A stretch of DNA of 64,000 nt from Streptomyces pluripotens (GCF_000802245.2 NZ_CP021080.1:496001-560000); one strand, 5' to 3'; positions 27,966-36,699 are shown, counted from the stretch's first letter. The notes: generated by a model from the letters alone, not told the origin. A program made the numbers and translations.

Positions 27966-29504
27966 ATGCTGCTGACCCGGATCGCCCAGGTGTCCCGGGA
28001 GATCGCCGCCGCCTCGGCACGGTCCCGCAAGACCGCGCTGCTCGCCGAACTGTTCCGGGAGGCGGAACCGGCCGACGTGCCGCTCGTCATCCCCTATCTG
28101 GCCGGACGGCTACCGCAGGGACGGCTCGGTATCGGCTGGAAGGTGCTCAACCGCCGCGTGCCTCCCGCCGCAGAACCCGCTCTCACCGTCCGCGAGGTCG
28201 ACGCCCGGCTCACCGAGCTGAGCCAGGTGACCGGGCCGGGCTCCCGGGCGGAGCAGACCCGGATCACCAGTGAGCTAATGGGCGCGGCCACCGCAGCTGA
28301 GCAGCACTTTCTGTTCGGCCTGCTCACCGGCGAGGTACGGCAGGGTGCGCTGGCCGCGGCGGCCATGGAGGCACTGGCTCAGGCGACCGGCGCGGACCCG
28401 GCCGGCGTCCGGCGCGCGGTGATGCTCGCCGGTTCGCTGCAGGTGGTCGCCGAGGCCCTGCTGAACGAGGGACCCGGGGCGCTGGACCGCTTCCGACTCA
28501 CCGTGGGCCGCCCAGTACTGCCGATGCTGGCGCACAGCGCCTCCTCGGTCGCCGAGGCGGTGGCGAAGCTCGGCCCGTGCGCGGTGGAGGAGAAGTTGGA
28601 CGGTATCCGGGTCCAGGTCCACCGGGACGGCGACACGGTGCGCGTGCACACCCGGACACTGGACGACATCAGTGCCCGGCTACCCGAAGTGAGAGTCGCC
28701 GCACTGGAGTTGCGGGAGGAGCGCTTCATCCTGGACGGCGAGGTGATCTCCCTGGACGCAGAAAACCGGCCACGGTCCTTCCAGGAAACGGCGGGCCGGG
28801 TCGGCTCCCGCACGGACGTGGCGAAGGCCGCCGCCGAGGTCCCGGTCTCCCCGGTGTTCTTCGACACCCTCGCCATCGACGGCGACAATCTCCTGGACCT
28901 CCCCCTGGCCGAACGACACGCCCGGCTGGCCCGGCTGGTACCCGGCCCCATGCGGGTCCGGCGCACGGTGGTCTCGGGGCCGGAAGAGATCCCGGAGGCA
29001 GAACGGTTCCTCGCCGACGCGCTGGCCCGCGGCCACGAGGGAGTGATGGTGAAGGCACTGGACGCGCCCTACAGCGCGGGCCGTCGGGGTGCCTCCTGGC
29101 TGAAGGTCAAGCCGGTCCACACGCTCGACGCGGTGGTACTGGCCGCCGAGTGGGGCCACGGCCGCCGCACCGGCAGGCTTTCCAACCTCCACCTGGGTGC
29201 CCGCAACCTGGATGGTACCTTCGCGATGCTCGGCAAGACCTTCAAGGGCATGACCGACTCCATGCTCACCTGGCAGACCGAGCGGCTGCGGCACCTAGCA
29301 GTCGAAGACGACGGCCAGGTGGTCCGGGTCCGCCCCGAACTCGTCGTGGAGGTCGCCTACGACGGGCTGCAACGCTCCTCCCGCTATCCGGCGGGTATCA
29401 CCCTGCGCTTCGCCCGTGTGCTCCGCTACCGCGAGGACAAGCGCCCCGACGAGGCCGATACGGTGGAGTCCCTGTTGGCGGCTCACCCGGAGGTCGAACC
29501 GTGA
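27966..29504 (+). CDS. ATP-dependent DNA ligase
   Basis: The 512-aa enzyme seals nicks using ATP. The adenylated lysine is Lys210 in motif EEKLDGIRVQ (KxDG). Later motifs include FILDGEVI, EGVMVKALDAPY and SWLKVKP, in the normal order of the nucleotidyltransferase and OB domains, after an N-terminal helical domain of about 190 residues. Streptomyces use an NAD-dependent LigA for replication, so this one is likely for repair. Translation starts at ATG 27966; upstream in-frame sequence is proline/arginine-rich noise. Its stop overlaps the Nudix gene start (GTGA). Confidence 0.93.
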   Translation: MLLTRIAQVSREIAAASARSRKTALLAELFREAEPADVPLVIPYLAGRLPQGRLGIGWKVLNRRVPPAAEPALTVREVDARLTELSQVTGPGSRAEQTRITSELMGAATAAEQHFLFGLLTGEVRQGALAAAAMEALAQATGADPAGVRRAVMLAGSLQVVAEALLNEGPGALDRFRLTVGRPVLPMLAHSASSVAEAVAKLGPCAVEEKLDGIRVQVHRDGDTVRVHTRTLDDISARLPEVRVAALELREERFILDGEVISLDAENRPRSFQETAGRVGSRTDVAKAAAEVPVSPVFFDTLAIDGDNLLDLPLAERHARLARLVPGPMRVRRTVVSGPEEIPEAERFLADALARGHEGVMVKALDAPYSAGRRGASWLKVKPVHTLDAVVLAAEWGHGRRTGRLSNLHLGARNLDGTFAMLGKTFKGMTDSMLTWQTERLRHLAVEDDGQVVRVRPELVVEVAYDGLQRSSRYPAGITLRFARVLRYREDKRPDEADTVESLLAAHPEVEP

Positions 29505-29974
29505 CGGCGCGTGCGGCCAAGCGGAGTGCGGGTCTGCTGCTGTTCCGGCGCACCGATGAGGGCTTGGACGTATTGCTCGGCCATATGGGTGGTCCGTTCT
29601 TCGCCAAGAAGGACGCGGGGGCGTGGACCGTGCCCAAGGGCGAGTACGAACCCGACGAACCCGCTTGGGAGGCCGCCCGACGGGAGTTCCGGGAAGAGCT
29701 GGGGCTGCCCCCTCCCGCCGGTGCGGCCGTACCGCTGGGCGAGGTCGCACAGGCAGGTGGCAAGATCGTCACGGCATGGGCGGTCGAGGCGGACCTCGAT
29801 CTGACCGCGTTCCGTCCCGGCACCTTCACCATGGAGTGGCCCCCAAGGTCCGGCCGGGTCCGGGAGTTCCCGGAGCTGGACCGGGTGGCGTGGCTGGGGC
29901 TGGACCGGGCACGTGCCCTGATCATCACGGCGCAGTCCGCGTTCCTTGACCGGCTGCCGGGGCATTCGGGCTGA
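29501..29974 (+). CDS. Nudix hydrolase
   Basis: The 157-aa protein has a complete Nudix box at about residues 46-68: G-x5-E-x7-REFREELGL, the Mg2+-binding helix that hydrolyses nucleoside diphosphate derivatives. The N-terminus AAKRSAGLLLFRR forms the usual first strand. It starts with GTG inside the ligase stop and so is translationally coupled to the DNA ligase, suggesting repair or nucleotide clean-up. The same ligase-Nudix pair is found, from memory, in S. coelicolor (SCO1202-SCO1203). Confidence 0.9.
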   Translation: MTARAAKRSAGLLLFRRTDEGLDVLLGHMGGPFFAKKDAGAWTVPKGEYEPDEPAWEAARREFREELGLPPPAGAAVPLGEVAQAGGKIVTAWAVEADLDLTAFRPGTFTMEWPPRSGRVREFPELDRVAWLGLDRARALIITAQSAFLDRLPGHSG

Positions 29975-30050
29975 CCAGGGCGCCTTCGCGTTGCGGCGTA
30001 CCCCGCCGCGCGCGAAGGTCGAAGCAGACCCGCTCCCAGGGAGGTCAGCC

Positions 30051-31436
30051 ATGCCCATCGCGACGGTGAACCCGGCGAACGGCGAGACGCTCAAGACGTA
30101 CGAGCCGATGGGTGAGGAGGAGGTGGAACGCCGTCTCCGGCTTGCCCAGGCCACGTTCCGCACCTACCGGACGACGGTGTTCGCCGACCGTGCCCGATGG
30201 CTCAGCAAGGCCGCCGACCTGCTGGACGAAGACCGGCAGGAGATCGGCCGGGTCATGACCGTCGAGATGGGAAAGCCGATCAAGCAGTCGCGGGCGGAGG
30301 CCGCAAAGTGCGCCAAGGCGATGCGCTGGTACGCCGAGCGCGCCGAGAGGCTGCTGGCCGACGAGGAGCCCGCCGAGACGGATGTGCGGGACTCTGGCGC
30401 GTCCCGGGTGCGGGTCCGCTATCGCCCGCTCGGGCCCGTGCTCGCCGTGATGCCGTGGAACTTCCCTCTCTGGCAGGTGGTCCGGTTCGCCGCTCCGGCG
30501 TTGATGGCAGGCAACGTGGGTCTGCTCAAGCATGCTTCCAGCGTTCCCCAGACGGCCCTCTACCTGGAAGACCTGTTCCACCGGGCGGGCTTTGCGGAAG
30601 GCTGCTTCCAGACGCTCCTGGTCGGCTCCGCGGCGGTGGACGGCATCCTGCGCGACGAACGGGTCATGGCGGCCACCCTGACGGGCAGCGAGCCCGCGGG
30701 CCGGGCAGTCGCCACCACCGCCGGAGAGATGATCAAGAAGACGGTCCTGGAGCTGGGCGGCAGCGATCCCTACATCGTGATGCCGTCCGCAGACCTGGAC
30801 CGCGCCGCCGAGGTCGCGGTGACCGCGCGGGTGCAGAACACCGGGCAGTCCTGCATCGCCGCCAAGCGTTTCATCGTGCACACCGACGTCCACGACGCGT
30901 TCGCCGAGAGATTCGTCGAGGGCATGGAGGCCCTCAAGGTCGGCGATCCACTCCAGGAGGACACCGAGGTCGGGCCGCTCGCCAGCGAGCAGGGACGCAC
31001 CGACCTGGAGGAACTGGTCGACGACGCGAAACGCTCCGGGGCCGAAGTGCTGTGCGGCGGTGCACGGCCGGACGGACCCGGCTGGTACTACCCGCCGACC
31101 GTGCTCACGGGTGTGACCCGGCAGATGCGCGTCCACCGCGAGGAGGCGTTCGGGCCGGTGGCCACCCTGTACCGGGCCGGTGACCTGGACGAGGCGCTGC
31201 TGATCGCCAACGATACGCCGTTCGGGCTGAGCTCGAACGTGTGGACCCGGGACACCGACGAGGTGGAACGGTTCGCCGAGGACCTGGAGGCCGGAGCCGT
31301 GTACGTCAACGGGATGACGGCCTCCCATCCGGCGTTCCCGTTCGGCGGGGTGAAGCGCTCGGGGTACGGGCGTGAGCTGTCCGGGCACGGAATCCGCGAG
31401 TTCTGCAACATCACCACGGTTTGGCAGGGTGCATGA
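30051..31436 (+). CDS. NAD(P)-dependent aldehyde dehydrogenase, succinate-semialdehyde type
   Basis: The 461-aa enzyme has the aldehyde dehydrogenase signatures: MPWNFPLWQVVRFAAPALM (cofactor site, about 125-143), glutamate in LELGGSDPYIV (about 228), and the catalytic cysteine in NTGQSCIAAKRF (about 266). It resembles GabD-type succinate-semialdehyde dehydrogenases. ATG 30051 has GGGAGG twelve bases upstream. It follows the ligase-Nudix pair. It might also accept 2-oxoglutarate semialdehyde from the hydroxyproline cluster, but that cluster is 11 kb away and nothing in the sequence proves the substrate. Confidence 0.9.
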   Translation: MPIATVNPANGETLKTYEPMGEEEVERRLRLAQATFRTYRTTVFADRARWLSKAADLLDEDRQEIGRVMTVEMGKPIKQSRAEAAKCAKAMRWYAERAERLLADEEPAETDVRDSGASRVRVRYRPLGPVLAVMPWNFPLWQVVRFAAPALMAGNVGLLKHASSVPQTALYLEDLFHRAGFAEGCFQTLLVGSAAVDGILRDERVMAATLTGSEPAGRAVATTAGEMIKKTVLELGGSDPYIVMPSADLDRAAEVAVTARVQNTGQSCIAAKRFIVHTDVHDAFAERFVEGMEALKVGDPLQEDTEVGPLASEQGRTDLEELVDDAKRSGAEVLCGGARPDGPGWYYPPTVLTGVTRQMRVHREEAFGPVATLYRAGDLDEALLIANDTPFGLSSNVWTRDTDEVERFAEDLEAGAVYVNGMTASHPAFPFGGVKRSGYGRELSGHGIREFCNITTVWQGA

Positions 31437-31462
31437 GGGCTGCACGACTACCATCCCCTTTT

Positions 31463-31696
31463 GTGAACCGCGAAGTGACCCTGCCTCTGATCGTCGACGA
31501 CCGCGGTACCTTGCAGGTGGCCGCGGCCGACGTGAGTAAGCTGCTGCGGACCGTCGGCGGGCGGTGGCTGCATCTGGTCGAGGCCGGGGAGCAGGGGCTG
31601 GACGAGGACACGGTGGCCGCGCTGACCATCGAACTCGCCAAGCTCGCGGACCGGATCGACGTGGCGTGCATCGCTCACAGCAGCGGGACGCCGTAA
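31463..31696 (+). CDS. Small conserved actinobacterial protein (DUF6213-like)
   Basis: The 77-aa soluble protein starts with GTG 31463 (VNREVTLPLIVDDRG) and has alternating helix and strand character, including LLRTVGGRWLHLVEAG. Similar proteins occur beside this aldehyde dehydrogenase in other Streptomyces, from memory. No catalytic motif is seen. It starts 27 bases after the dehydrogenase stop and is probably cotranscribed. Function unknown; the DUF number is recalled and should be verified. Confidence 0.65.
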   Translation: MNREVTLPLIVDDRGTLQVAAADVSKLLRTVGGRWLHLVEAGEQGLDEDTVAALTIELAKLADRIDVACIAHSSGTP

Positions 31697-32071
31697 CTCC
31701 CCTCCACTCCACTGCCCGAGCGTTTCCCGGAACATGCCCTCGCACGTCTGGAAGAGGGTTCCGTAGGCGTGCGCCAGGGCGGGGTGTAGGTCGCCCGTGT
31801 CCAGGCCCGCCTGCACCGCTTCCTTCGCCTTTCCTTCGCCTTTCCTTCGCCTGCGGAGAGGGCCACGGCCTCGGGATGGACGCCCGGTGCGCCAGGTGCA
31901 GGAAGGAACGGCGGTCGGCGGGAATCACCCACTGCTGCACCAGAGCGAGCCGGGCCAGGCCGGCCGGGTCCGCCGCACCGCGCTCGACGAATGACACGAA
32001 GGGGTTACCCGAAGGCCCACGGAGAACGCCCTCGCAGTCGTCCCCAGCAGGTCAGTGGCCCTCGCGGTCAT
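31684..32071 (-). pseudogene. Frameshifted gene of unknown function, divergent from rppA
   Basis: Good coding blocks lie in different minus-strand frames. The ATG at 32071 opens MTARATDLLGTTARAFSVGL. One base is then out of phase, after which GNPFVSFVERGAADPAGLA and ALVQQWVIPADRRSFLHLA follow. An 11-bp triplet repeat at 31820-31852 disrupts the next part, and LDTGDLHPALAHAYGTLF and QTCEGMFRETLGQW lie beyond it in yet another frame. Joining the blocks gives an approx. 120-residue protein. The order of the blocks and their normal codon bias argue for a recently broken gene, not chance. The family is not recognised. Confidence 0.6.
31820..31852. repeat. 11-bp tandem repeat, three perfect copies
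   Basis: TTCCTTCGCCT is repeated exactly three times. A unit of 11 is not a multiple of three, so copy-number change shifts the reading frame of the gene in which it lies. Removing two copies would join the reading frame upstream (starting at 31997) to the downstream block ALAHAYGTLF. Confidence 0.9.
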
Positions 32072-32254
32072 CCTGCGCCCCCCGTGCGGACGTGCGACTT
32101 CTCGATCGATCCTGACACGGTGTCCCCAGTCTGGAGTAGTCCGACGCGAGATCGTCGCCCCGGCGGGTGATCGTGGGTGGACCACCTCCTGAGGTGAACG
32201 ACCTTCTGACCGGCGGGCGAAGGCCTTCCGGAAGGCTGAAAGCAGGCACGGTTC

Positions 32255-33319
32255 ATGGCGACTTTGTGCAGACCCTCGGTGTCGGTTCCGGAGCACGTGA
32301 TCACGATGGAGGAGACACTGGAGCTGGCACGCTCCCGTCACCCGGACCACCCCCAACTGCCGCTAGCCCTGCGGCTGATCGAGAACACAGGCGTCCGCAC
32401 CCGGCACATCGTCCAGCCCATCGAAGAGACCCTCAAGCACCCGGGTTTCGAGCAGCGCAACAAGCTCTACGAGGCGGAGGCCAAGGCCCGGGTCCCCGCA
32501 GTGATCCAGCAGGCCCTCGACGACGCGGAGCTGCTCACCACCGACATCGACGTGATCGTTTACGTCTCGTGCACGGGCTTCATGATGCCCTCGCTCACGG
32601 CGTGGCTGATCAACGAGATGGACTTCGACAGCACCACCCGACAGCTTCCCATAGCCCAGCTGGGCTGCGCAGCCGGCGGCGCGGCGATCAACCGGTCCCA
32701 CGACTTCTGCACGGCCTATCCCGAAGCCAACGCGCTGATCGTGGCCTGCGAGTTCTGCTCCCTGTGTTACCAGCCGACCGACCTCGGCGTCGGCTCGCTG
32801 CTCTCCAACGGCCTGTTCGGCGACGGCATCGCTGCCGCCGTGGTCCGCGGGCGGGGCGGCAGCGGCATCGAGCTCGAACGCAACGGCTCGTACCTGATCC
32901 CCAAGACCGAGGAGTGGATCATGTACGACGTCCAGGCGACCGGCTTCCACTTTCTGCTCGACAAGCGGGTGCCGGCCACCATGGAGCCGCTCGCCCCAGC
33001 CCTGCAGGACCTCGCGGGCCTGCACGGCTGGGACGCCGCCGACCTGGACTTCTACATCGTCCACGCGGGAGGACCCCGAATACTCGACGATCTGAGCAAG
33101 TTCCTCCAGGTCGACCCGCACGCGTTCCGGTTCAGCCGGGCGACGCTCACCGAATACGGCAACATCGCCTCCGGCGTCGTGCTGGACGCGCTGCGCCGAC
33201 TGTTCGACGAGGGCGGTGCCGAGCACCAGGCGCGTGGGCTCCTCGCCGGGTTCGGTCCCGGCATCACCGCGGAAATGGCGCTGGGTCGCTGGCGCCGCTC
33301 GGAACAAGAAACGGCATGA
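32255..33319 (+). CDS. rppA: Type III polyketide synthase, 1,3,6,8-tetrahydroxynaphthalene synthase
   Basis: The 354-aa chalcone-synthase-fold enzyme condenses five malonyl-CoA units to 1,3,6,8-tetrahydroxynaphthalene, which oxidises to flaviolin. The catalytic triad falls exactly at the THNS positions: Cys138 (QLGCAAGG), His270 (IVHAGG) and Asn303 (YGNIAS). It is followed after seven bases by a CYP158A2-like P450 and then a MomA-like cupin, the order known for the flaviolin pigment operon of S. coelicolor (SCO1206-1208). The start ATG at 32255 is the first of the frame that fits the family N-terminus. Confidence 0.95.
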   Translation: MATLCRPSVSVPEHVITMEETLELARSRHPDHPQLPLALRLIENTGVRTRHIVQPIEETLKHPGFEQRNKLYEAEAKARVPAVIQQALDDAELLTTDIDVIVYVSCTGFMMPSLTAWLINEMDFDSTTRQLPIAQLGCAAGGAAINRSHDFCTAYPEANALIVACEFCSLCYQPTDLGVGSLLSNGLFGDGIAAAVVRGRGGSGIELERNGSYLIPKTEEWIMYDVQATGFHFLLDKRVPATMEPLAPALQDLAGLHGWDAADLDFYIVHAGGPRILDDLSKFLQVDPHAFRFSRATLTEYGNIASGVVLDALRRLFDEGGAEHQARGLLAGFGPGITAEMALGRWRRSEQETA

Positions 33320-33326
33320 GTACCGC

Positions 33327-34541
33327 ATGACCGAAGAGACGCTCACCCAGACCCTGCCCCCGATCCGGCACTGGCCGGCACTCGATCTGACCGGGACGGA
33401 CTTCGACCCGGTACTGACCGAGTTGATGCACGAGGGACCGGTCACCCGCATCAAGCTGCCCAACGGCGAGGGCTGGGCTTGGCTGGTCACCCGGTACGAC
33501 GACGTGCGCATGGTGACCAATGACCCGCGCTTCAGCCGTGAAGCGGTCATGGACAGGCCGGTCACCCGGTTGGCCCCGCACTTCATCCCGGACCGGGGCG
33601 CGGTCGGTTTCCTCGACCCGCCCGACCACACCCGGCTGCGCCGCGCGGTGGCCGCTGCGTTCACCGCGCGGGGCGTGGAGCGGGTCCGGGACCGGGCACG
33701 CGACATGCTGGACGAGTTGGTCGACGAACTTCTCCAGGACGGCCCGCCCGCCGATCTCACGTCGGCGGTACTCAGTCCCTTCCCGGTCGCAGTGATCTGC
33801 GAACTGATGGGCGTCCCGGCCGGTGATCGCCACAGCATGCACAACTGGACCCAGCTCATCCTCTCCTCCTCGAACGGCAAGGAGGTCAGCGAGAAGGCCA
33901 AGCGGGAGATGGCCGCCTACTTCTCCGACCTGATCGGGCTGCGGGAGAACAGCACCGCCGAGGACGTCACCTCACTCCTGGGCGCCGCGGTGGGCCGGGG
34001 CGAGATCACCCTGGAGGAGGCCGTCGGCCTCGCCGGACTCCTCCAGATCGGCGGCGAGGCCGTCACCAACAACAGCGGGCAGTTGTTCTACCTGCTGCTG
34101 ACCCGCCCCGACCTGGCGGAACGACTGCGCGCGGAGCCGGAGATCCGCCCCCGGGCGATCGACGAACTCCTGCGCTACATCCCGCACCGCAACGCGGTCG
34201 GCCTGTCCCGGATCGCGCTGGAGGACGTGGATATCAGGGGGTTCCGCATCCGCGCCGGCGATCCGGTGTACGTCTCCTACCTGGCCGCCAACCGCGATCC
34301 GGACGTCTTCCCCGACCCGGATGCGGTCGACTTCTCCCGCAGCCCGAACCCACACGTGTCCTTCGGTTTCGGCCCGCACTTCTGCCCCGGCAACATGCTG
34401 GCGAGGCTGGAGTCGGAGCTCCTGGTGGAGGCCCTGCTGGACCGCATTCCCGCCCTGAGACTGGCCGTACCCCCGGATCAGGTTCCCTTCAAGAAGGGCG
34501 CGTTGATCCGGGGTCCAGAAGCCCTGCCGGTCACCTGGTGA
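33327..34541 (+). CDS. Cytochrome P450, CYP158A2-like (flaviolin-coupling)
   Basis: The 404-aa P450 has its haem thiolate at Cys353 (FGFGPHFCPG), the same position and total length as CYP158A2, which couples flaviolin into dimers and trimers that act as UV-screening pigment. The ExxR motif lies in [11 protein letters not shown]. The I-helix reads GGEAVTNN, lacking the conserved threonine, as known for CYP158A2. It lies seven bases after rppA and seven before the cupin gene, so the three are one operon. It is paralogous to the P450 at 4011. Confidence 0.94.
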   Translation: MTEETLTQTLPPIRHWPALDLTGTDFDPVLTELMHEGPVTRIKLPNGEGWAWLVTRYDDVRMVTNDPRFSREAVMDRPVTRLAPHFIPDRGAVGFLDPPDHTRLRRAVAAAFTARGVERVRDRARDMLDELVDELLQDGPPADLTSAVLSPFPVAVICELMGVPAGDRHSMHNWTQLILSSSNGKEVSEKAKREMAAYFSDLIGLRENSTAEDVTSLLGAAVGRGEITLEEAVGLAGLLQIGGEAVTNNSGQLFYLLLTRPDLAERLRAEPEIRPRAIDELLRYIPHRNAVGLSRIALEDVDIRGFRIRAGDPVYVSYLAANRDPDVFPDPDAVDFSRSPNPHVSFGFGPHFCPGNMLARLESELLVEALLDRIPALRLAVPPDQVPFKKGALIRGPEALPVTW

Positions 34542-34548
34542 GCAGCCG

Positions 34549-35070
34549 ATGACACAGGCCGAAGGACTGTTGGTGCCACCGGGGCACGGGCGCGTCGTCG
34601 AAACGCCGGCCCAGCGGGTGACGTTCAAGGTCACCGGCACGCACTCGCGGATGGCCTCCACCTTCGAGGTGGAGGTCCCGCCGGGCTTCGACGTGGGCGC
34701 GCACGTGCACACGCGGAGCGAGGAGTTGTTCTACGTCCTCGAAGGAGAGCTGGACGTGCTCGCCTTCGAACCCCGCATCCGCACCCCCGACAACTGGAGA
34801 AAGTGGGAGTCGCCTTCGGGCAGCCGGGCGGTCCGCGCGACCCCGGGCACGGTGATCGTCGTCCCTCCGGGCTGCCCGCACGCCTTTGCGAACCCGACGG
34901 ACACGCCGGCGAAGATGTTCTTCCAGGCCTCTCCCCCGCCGGACCACGAGCGCTACTTCGAGGAACTGCTGGAGATCTTGAGCAGCGGGGGCCCACCAGA
35001 CCAGGGGGCGATCGAGGCGCTGCGCGCCAAGTACGACATCCAGCAGCTGACGCCCCTCAGACACCGCTAG
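34549..35070 (+). CDS. Cupin-domain protein, MomA-like quinone-forming monooxygenase
   Basis: The 173-aa protein has a double-stranded beta-helix fold with the first cupin motif HVHTRSEELFYVLEGELDV (about residues 50-68: His, His, Glu ligands) and the second motif PPGCPHAF (about 107-114). MomA-type cupins oxidise tetrahydroxynaphthalene to flaviolin in the same biosynthetic setting. As the third gene of the rppA operon it fits the step between the polyketide synthase and the P450. Its activity is inferred from context and family. Confidence 0.85.
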   Translation: MTQAEGLLVPPGHGRVVETPAQRVTFKVTGTHSRMASTFEVEVPPGFDVGAHVHTRSEELFYVLEGELDVLAFEPRIRTPDNWRKWESPSGSRAVRATPGTVIVVPPGCPHAFANPTDTPAKMFFQASPPPDHERYFEELLEILSSGGPPDQGAIEALRAKYDIQQLTPLRHR

Positions 35071-35124
35071 CTCGCACGGGCCGTCCCCCTGCCGCAGGGG
35101 CACGAGGGGCGCGACAGCGCCCGC

Positions 35125-35141
35125 CGTGCCCAGCGGGCACG
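35125..35141. terminator. GC-rich hairpin after the flaviolin operon
   Basis: CGTGCCC-AGC-GGGCACG forms a 7-bp stem with a three-base loop, 55 bases after the cupin stop. A second hairpin CCCCTG-CCG-CAGGGG lies at 35086-35100. Together they probably end the operon. Confidence 0.5.
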
Positions 35142-35280
35142 CGACCGGTGCGGCACTACCCGGTCGCGTCCGGCTCGGGACGGGGCGACGGGCCTGGCGG
35201 CGAGGGCGCAACTGGGGGTGGTTGCCGAGCGGACGCGGGCTGGTGCCGCACGGCTTGGCAGGGCCGTGGAAACCTGACGT

Positions 35281-36183
35281 TCACTGGGCGAGCCGTTCGG
35301 CGATCTTCTCGGCGACCTTCTCCGCGATGGCGTCGGCCAGACCCGGAGCTGCGGCCACCTTGGCGGCGATCGAGTCGATCTGCGCGTCCGTCAGGTCAAC
35401 TGACGGCTTCGCGGCCAAGTCCTTCACCAGCCGGTTCGTCTCCCGGTCCTGGAGGTACCCGTACCGCTGGTACGACTCCAGCGTCCAGAACTCGTTGCCC
35501 TTGGGGTCCTTGTCGTAGTCGGGCGATTTGAACACGCCGTCCGTGTGCGCGAACGTTCCGACATCGTTCTTCGTCACTGCCACATTCGTCTCCTGGGGCG
35601 TCTTTCCGGGCATCCACTGCCCGTAGTCCGTGGTGAGTGCCGTGTCCAGGTCGCAGGAAACACCGTTGATGGTGGTCTCAGCGCCCTGCCGGATCACCGC
35701 GCGGGAATCCCACTGGCCGCCGGACCACGCGGACGTCTGCCACGCCCAGGTGGCCTTTCCCGCGTCGAGGGCGCGCTTGACGGGGTAGTAGCCACCGTAG
35801 AGGCCGACCCGTGAGACACCGATGACGGATGCGGCGCCGTCGAGGTAGGCGTTGATGGCCGTCTGGTCATCAGGCGTGGCATCGAAGTCCACGGCGAAGT
35901 AGATCGGGCGGCTGGAGGGCATGCCGCAGGCCGTGGCCTGCGCCGCCGCGGCCTTGGCGTCCGCCGCCCCGGCGCTCTTCCCGGACAGGGCACGCTCCGC
36001 GGTGGTCTCCCACACCACGACACTCGACACCTCGTGCGCGGCCAGGTCGTCGGCCTCGGCACGCGTCAGGTTCTTGGAGGCGTCGGTGGACAGGTAACGG
36101 CAGGCGAAGTGTTTGCCCGCCTTCTGCAAGGCCTCCCCGCCTGGGTGAGTCCAGGCGTAGTCGACTCCGGGGATGCTGATCAT
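35281..36183 (-). CDS. DUF1906 glycoside-hydrolase-like protein
   Basis: The 300-aa protein has a DUF1906 (glycoside hydrolase-like, TIM-barrel) domain over about residues 5-205. Marks are GVDYAW at the start, ACRYLS, YFAVDFDA with two acidic residues (about 95-102), and VGLYGGYYPV. The family is linked to peptidoglycan-degrading enzymes of phages and Gram-positive bacteria. There is no signal peptide. The C-terminal 60 residues (PSVDLTDAQIDSIAAKVAAA and following) form alanine-rich amphipathic helices like those on phage lysin or tail-associated proteins. It is alone, flanked by a TnpB scar, so it may have been acquired. Confidence 0.8.
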   Translation of the reverse strand: MISIPGVDYAWTHPGGEALQKAGKHFACRYLSTDASKNLTRAEADDLAAHEVSSVVVWETTAERALSGKSAGAADAKAAAAQATACGMPSSRPIYFAVDFDATPDDQTAINAYLDGAASVIGVSRVGLYGGYYPVKRALDAGKATWAWQTSAWSGGQWDSRAVIRQGAETTINGVSCDLDTALTTDYGQWMPGKTPQETNVAVTKNDVGTFAHTDGVFKSPDYDKDPKGNEFWTLESYQRYGYLQDRETNRLVKDLAAKPSVDLTDAQIDSIAAKVAAAPGLADAIAEKVAEKIAERLAQ

Positions 36184-36546
36184 GGATGCCCCCCAATACT
36201 CCAGCAGCGTTCCGCCATCTGGCCTGGTCAGAGGTATCGGCCGAAAGCGTAGTCGGCTGGTGGCGCGGCAGGGGCGGTCTTACCGCTCTGTCCCTCCAAC
36301 GAGTGGATCGGAAACACAGCACGCCATCGCCGTGCGCGCTGTTCGCGCCGTGCGCGCCGCTCAGGCCGCCGCACGCGCCCCAGGACGCAGTACCCGCAGG
36401 GGAGCCGGGACCACCGGCTGCGGCACCGAGGGCGCCGTCCTCGGTCGCGGTCGGCCTGCGGTGATCGTTCGGGGCCTGTGTGACGTCGTGGTCCATCTTG
36501 CCGATACGGATCCGGCTCTGACGTGGCTTTGACGTGTCCTTCGGCC
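36184..36546. other. Intergenic region downstream of the TnpB scar
   Basis: About 360 bases hold no intact gene. They may include the decayed end of the IS element, since TnpB tails are followed by such sequence. The promoter of the DUF1906 gene should lie just above 36184, where GGGGGG precedes the ATG. Confidence 0.3.
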
Positions 36547-36697
36547 TCAAGGCCCGGCTTCGACCGGGACGTTGTGGCTTGCGTTGTGGTCAAGGTCGTG
36601 CACGGTGCCGCACTCGCCGCACGTCCGCTCCCGGACGTGCAGGGGCTTGGGGCCGTCCCCGAATCCGCGGGCCGGGCAGACCTGAGGGGACGGGAAG
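36547..36697 (-). pseudogene. TnpB (IS200/IS605 family) C-terminal remnant
   Basis: The minus strand reads PSPQVCPARGFGDGPKPLHV, then RERTCGECGTVHDLDHNASH and a stop at 36547. This is the C-terminal zinc ribbon of TnpB/OrfB transposon proteins, with the usual CPxC changed to CPAR so one zinc ligand is lost, while CGECG and the D-x-D/N-x-A-x-x-N tail (HDLDHNASHN) remain. The rest of the approx. 400-aa protein is absent. It marks an old insertion between the DUF1906 and acyl-CoA dehydrogenase genes. Confidence 0.75.
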
Positions 36698-36699
36698 AA

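Noticed and set aside
31820..31852. Tandem repeat as a CRISPR array
   Set aside because: The 11-bp units are contiguous, with no spacers.
30045..31997. 650-codon minus-strand open frame opposite the aldehyde dehydrogenase
   Set aside because: Most of it is antisense to a well-supported enzyme. Only its first part (above about 31850) has real coding character and is called as the pseudogene.
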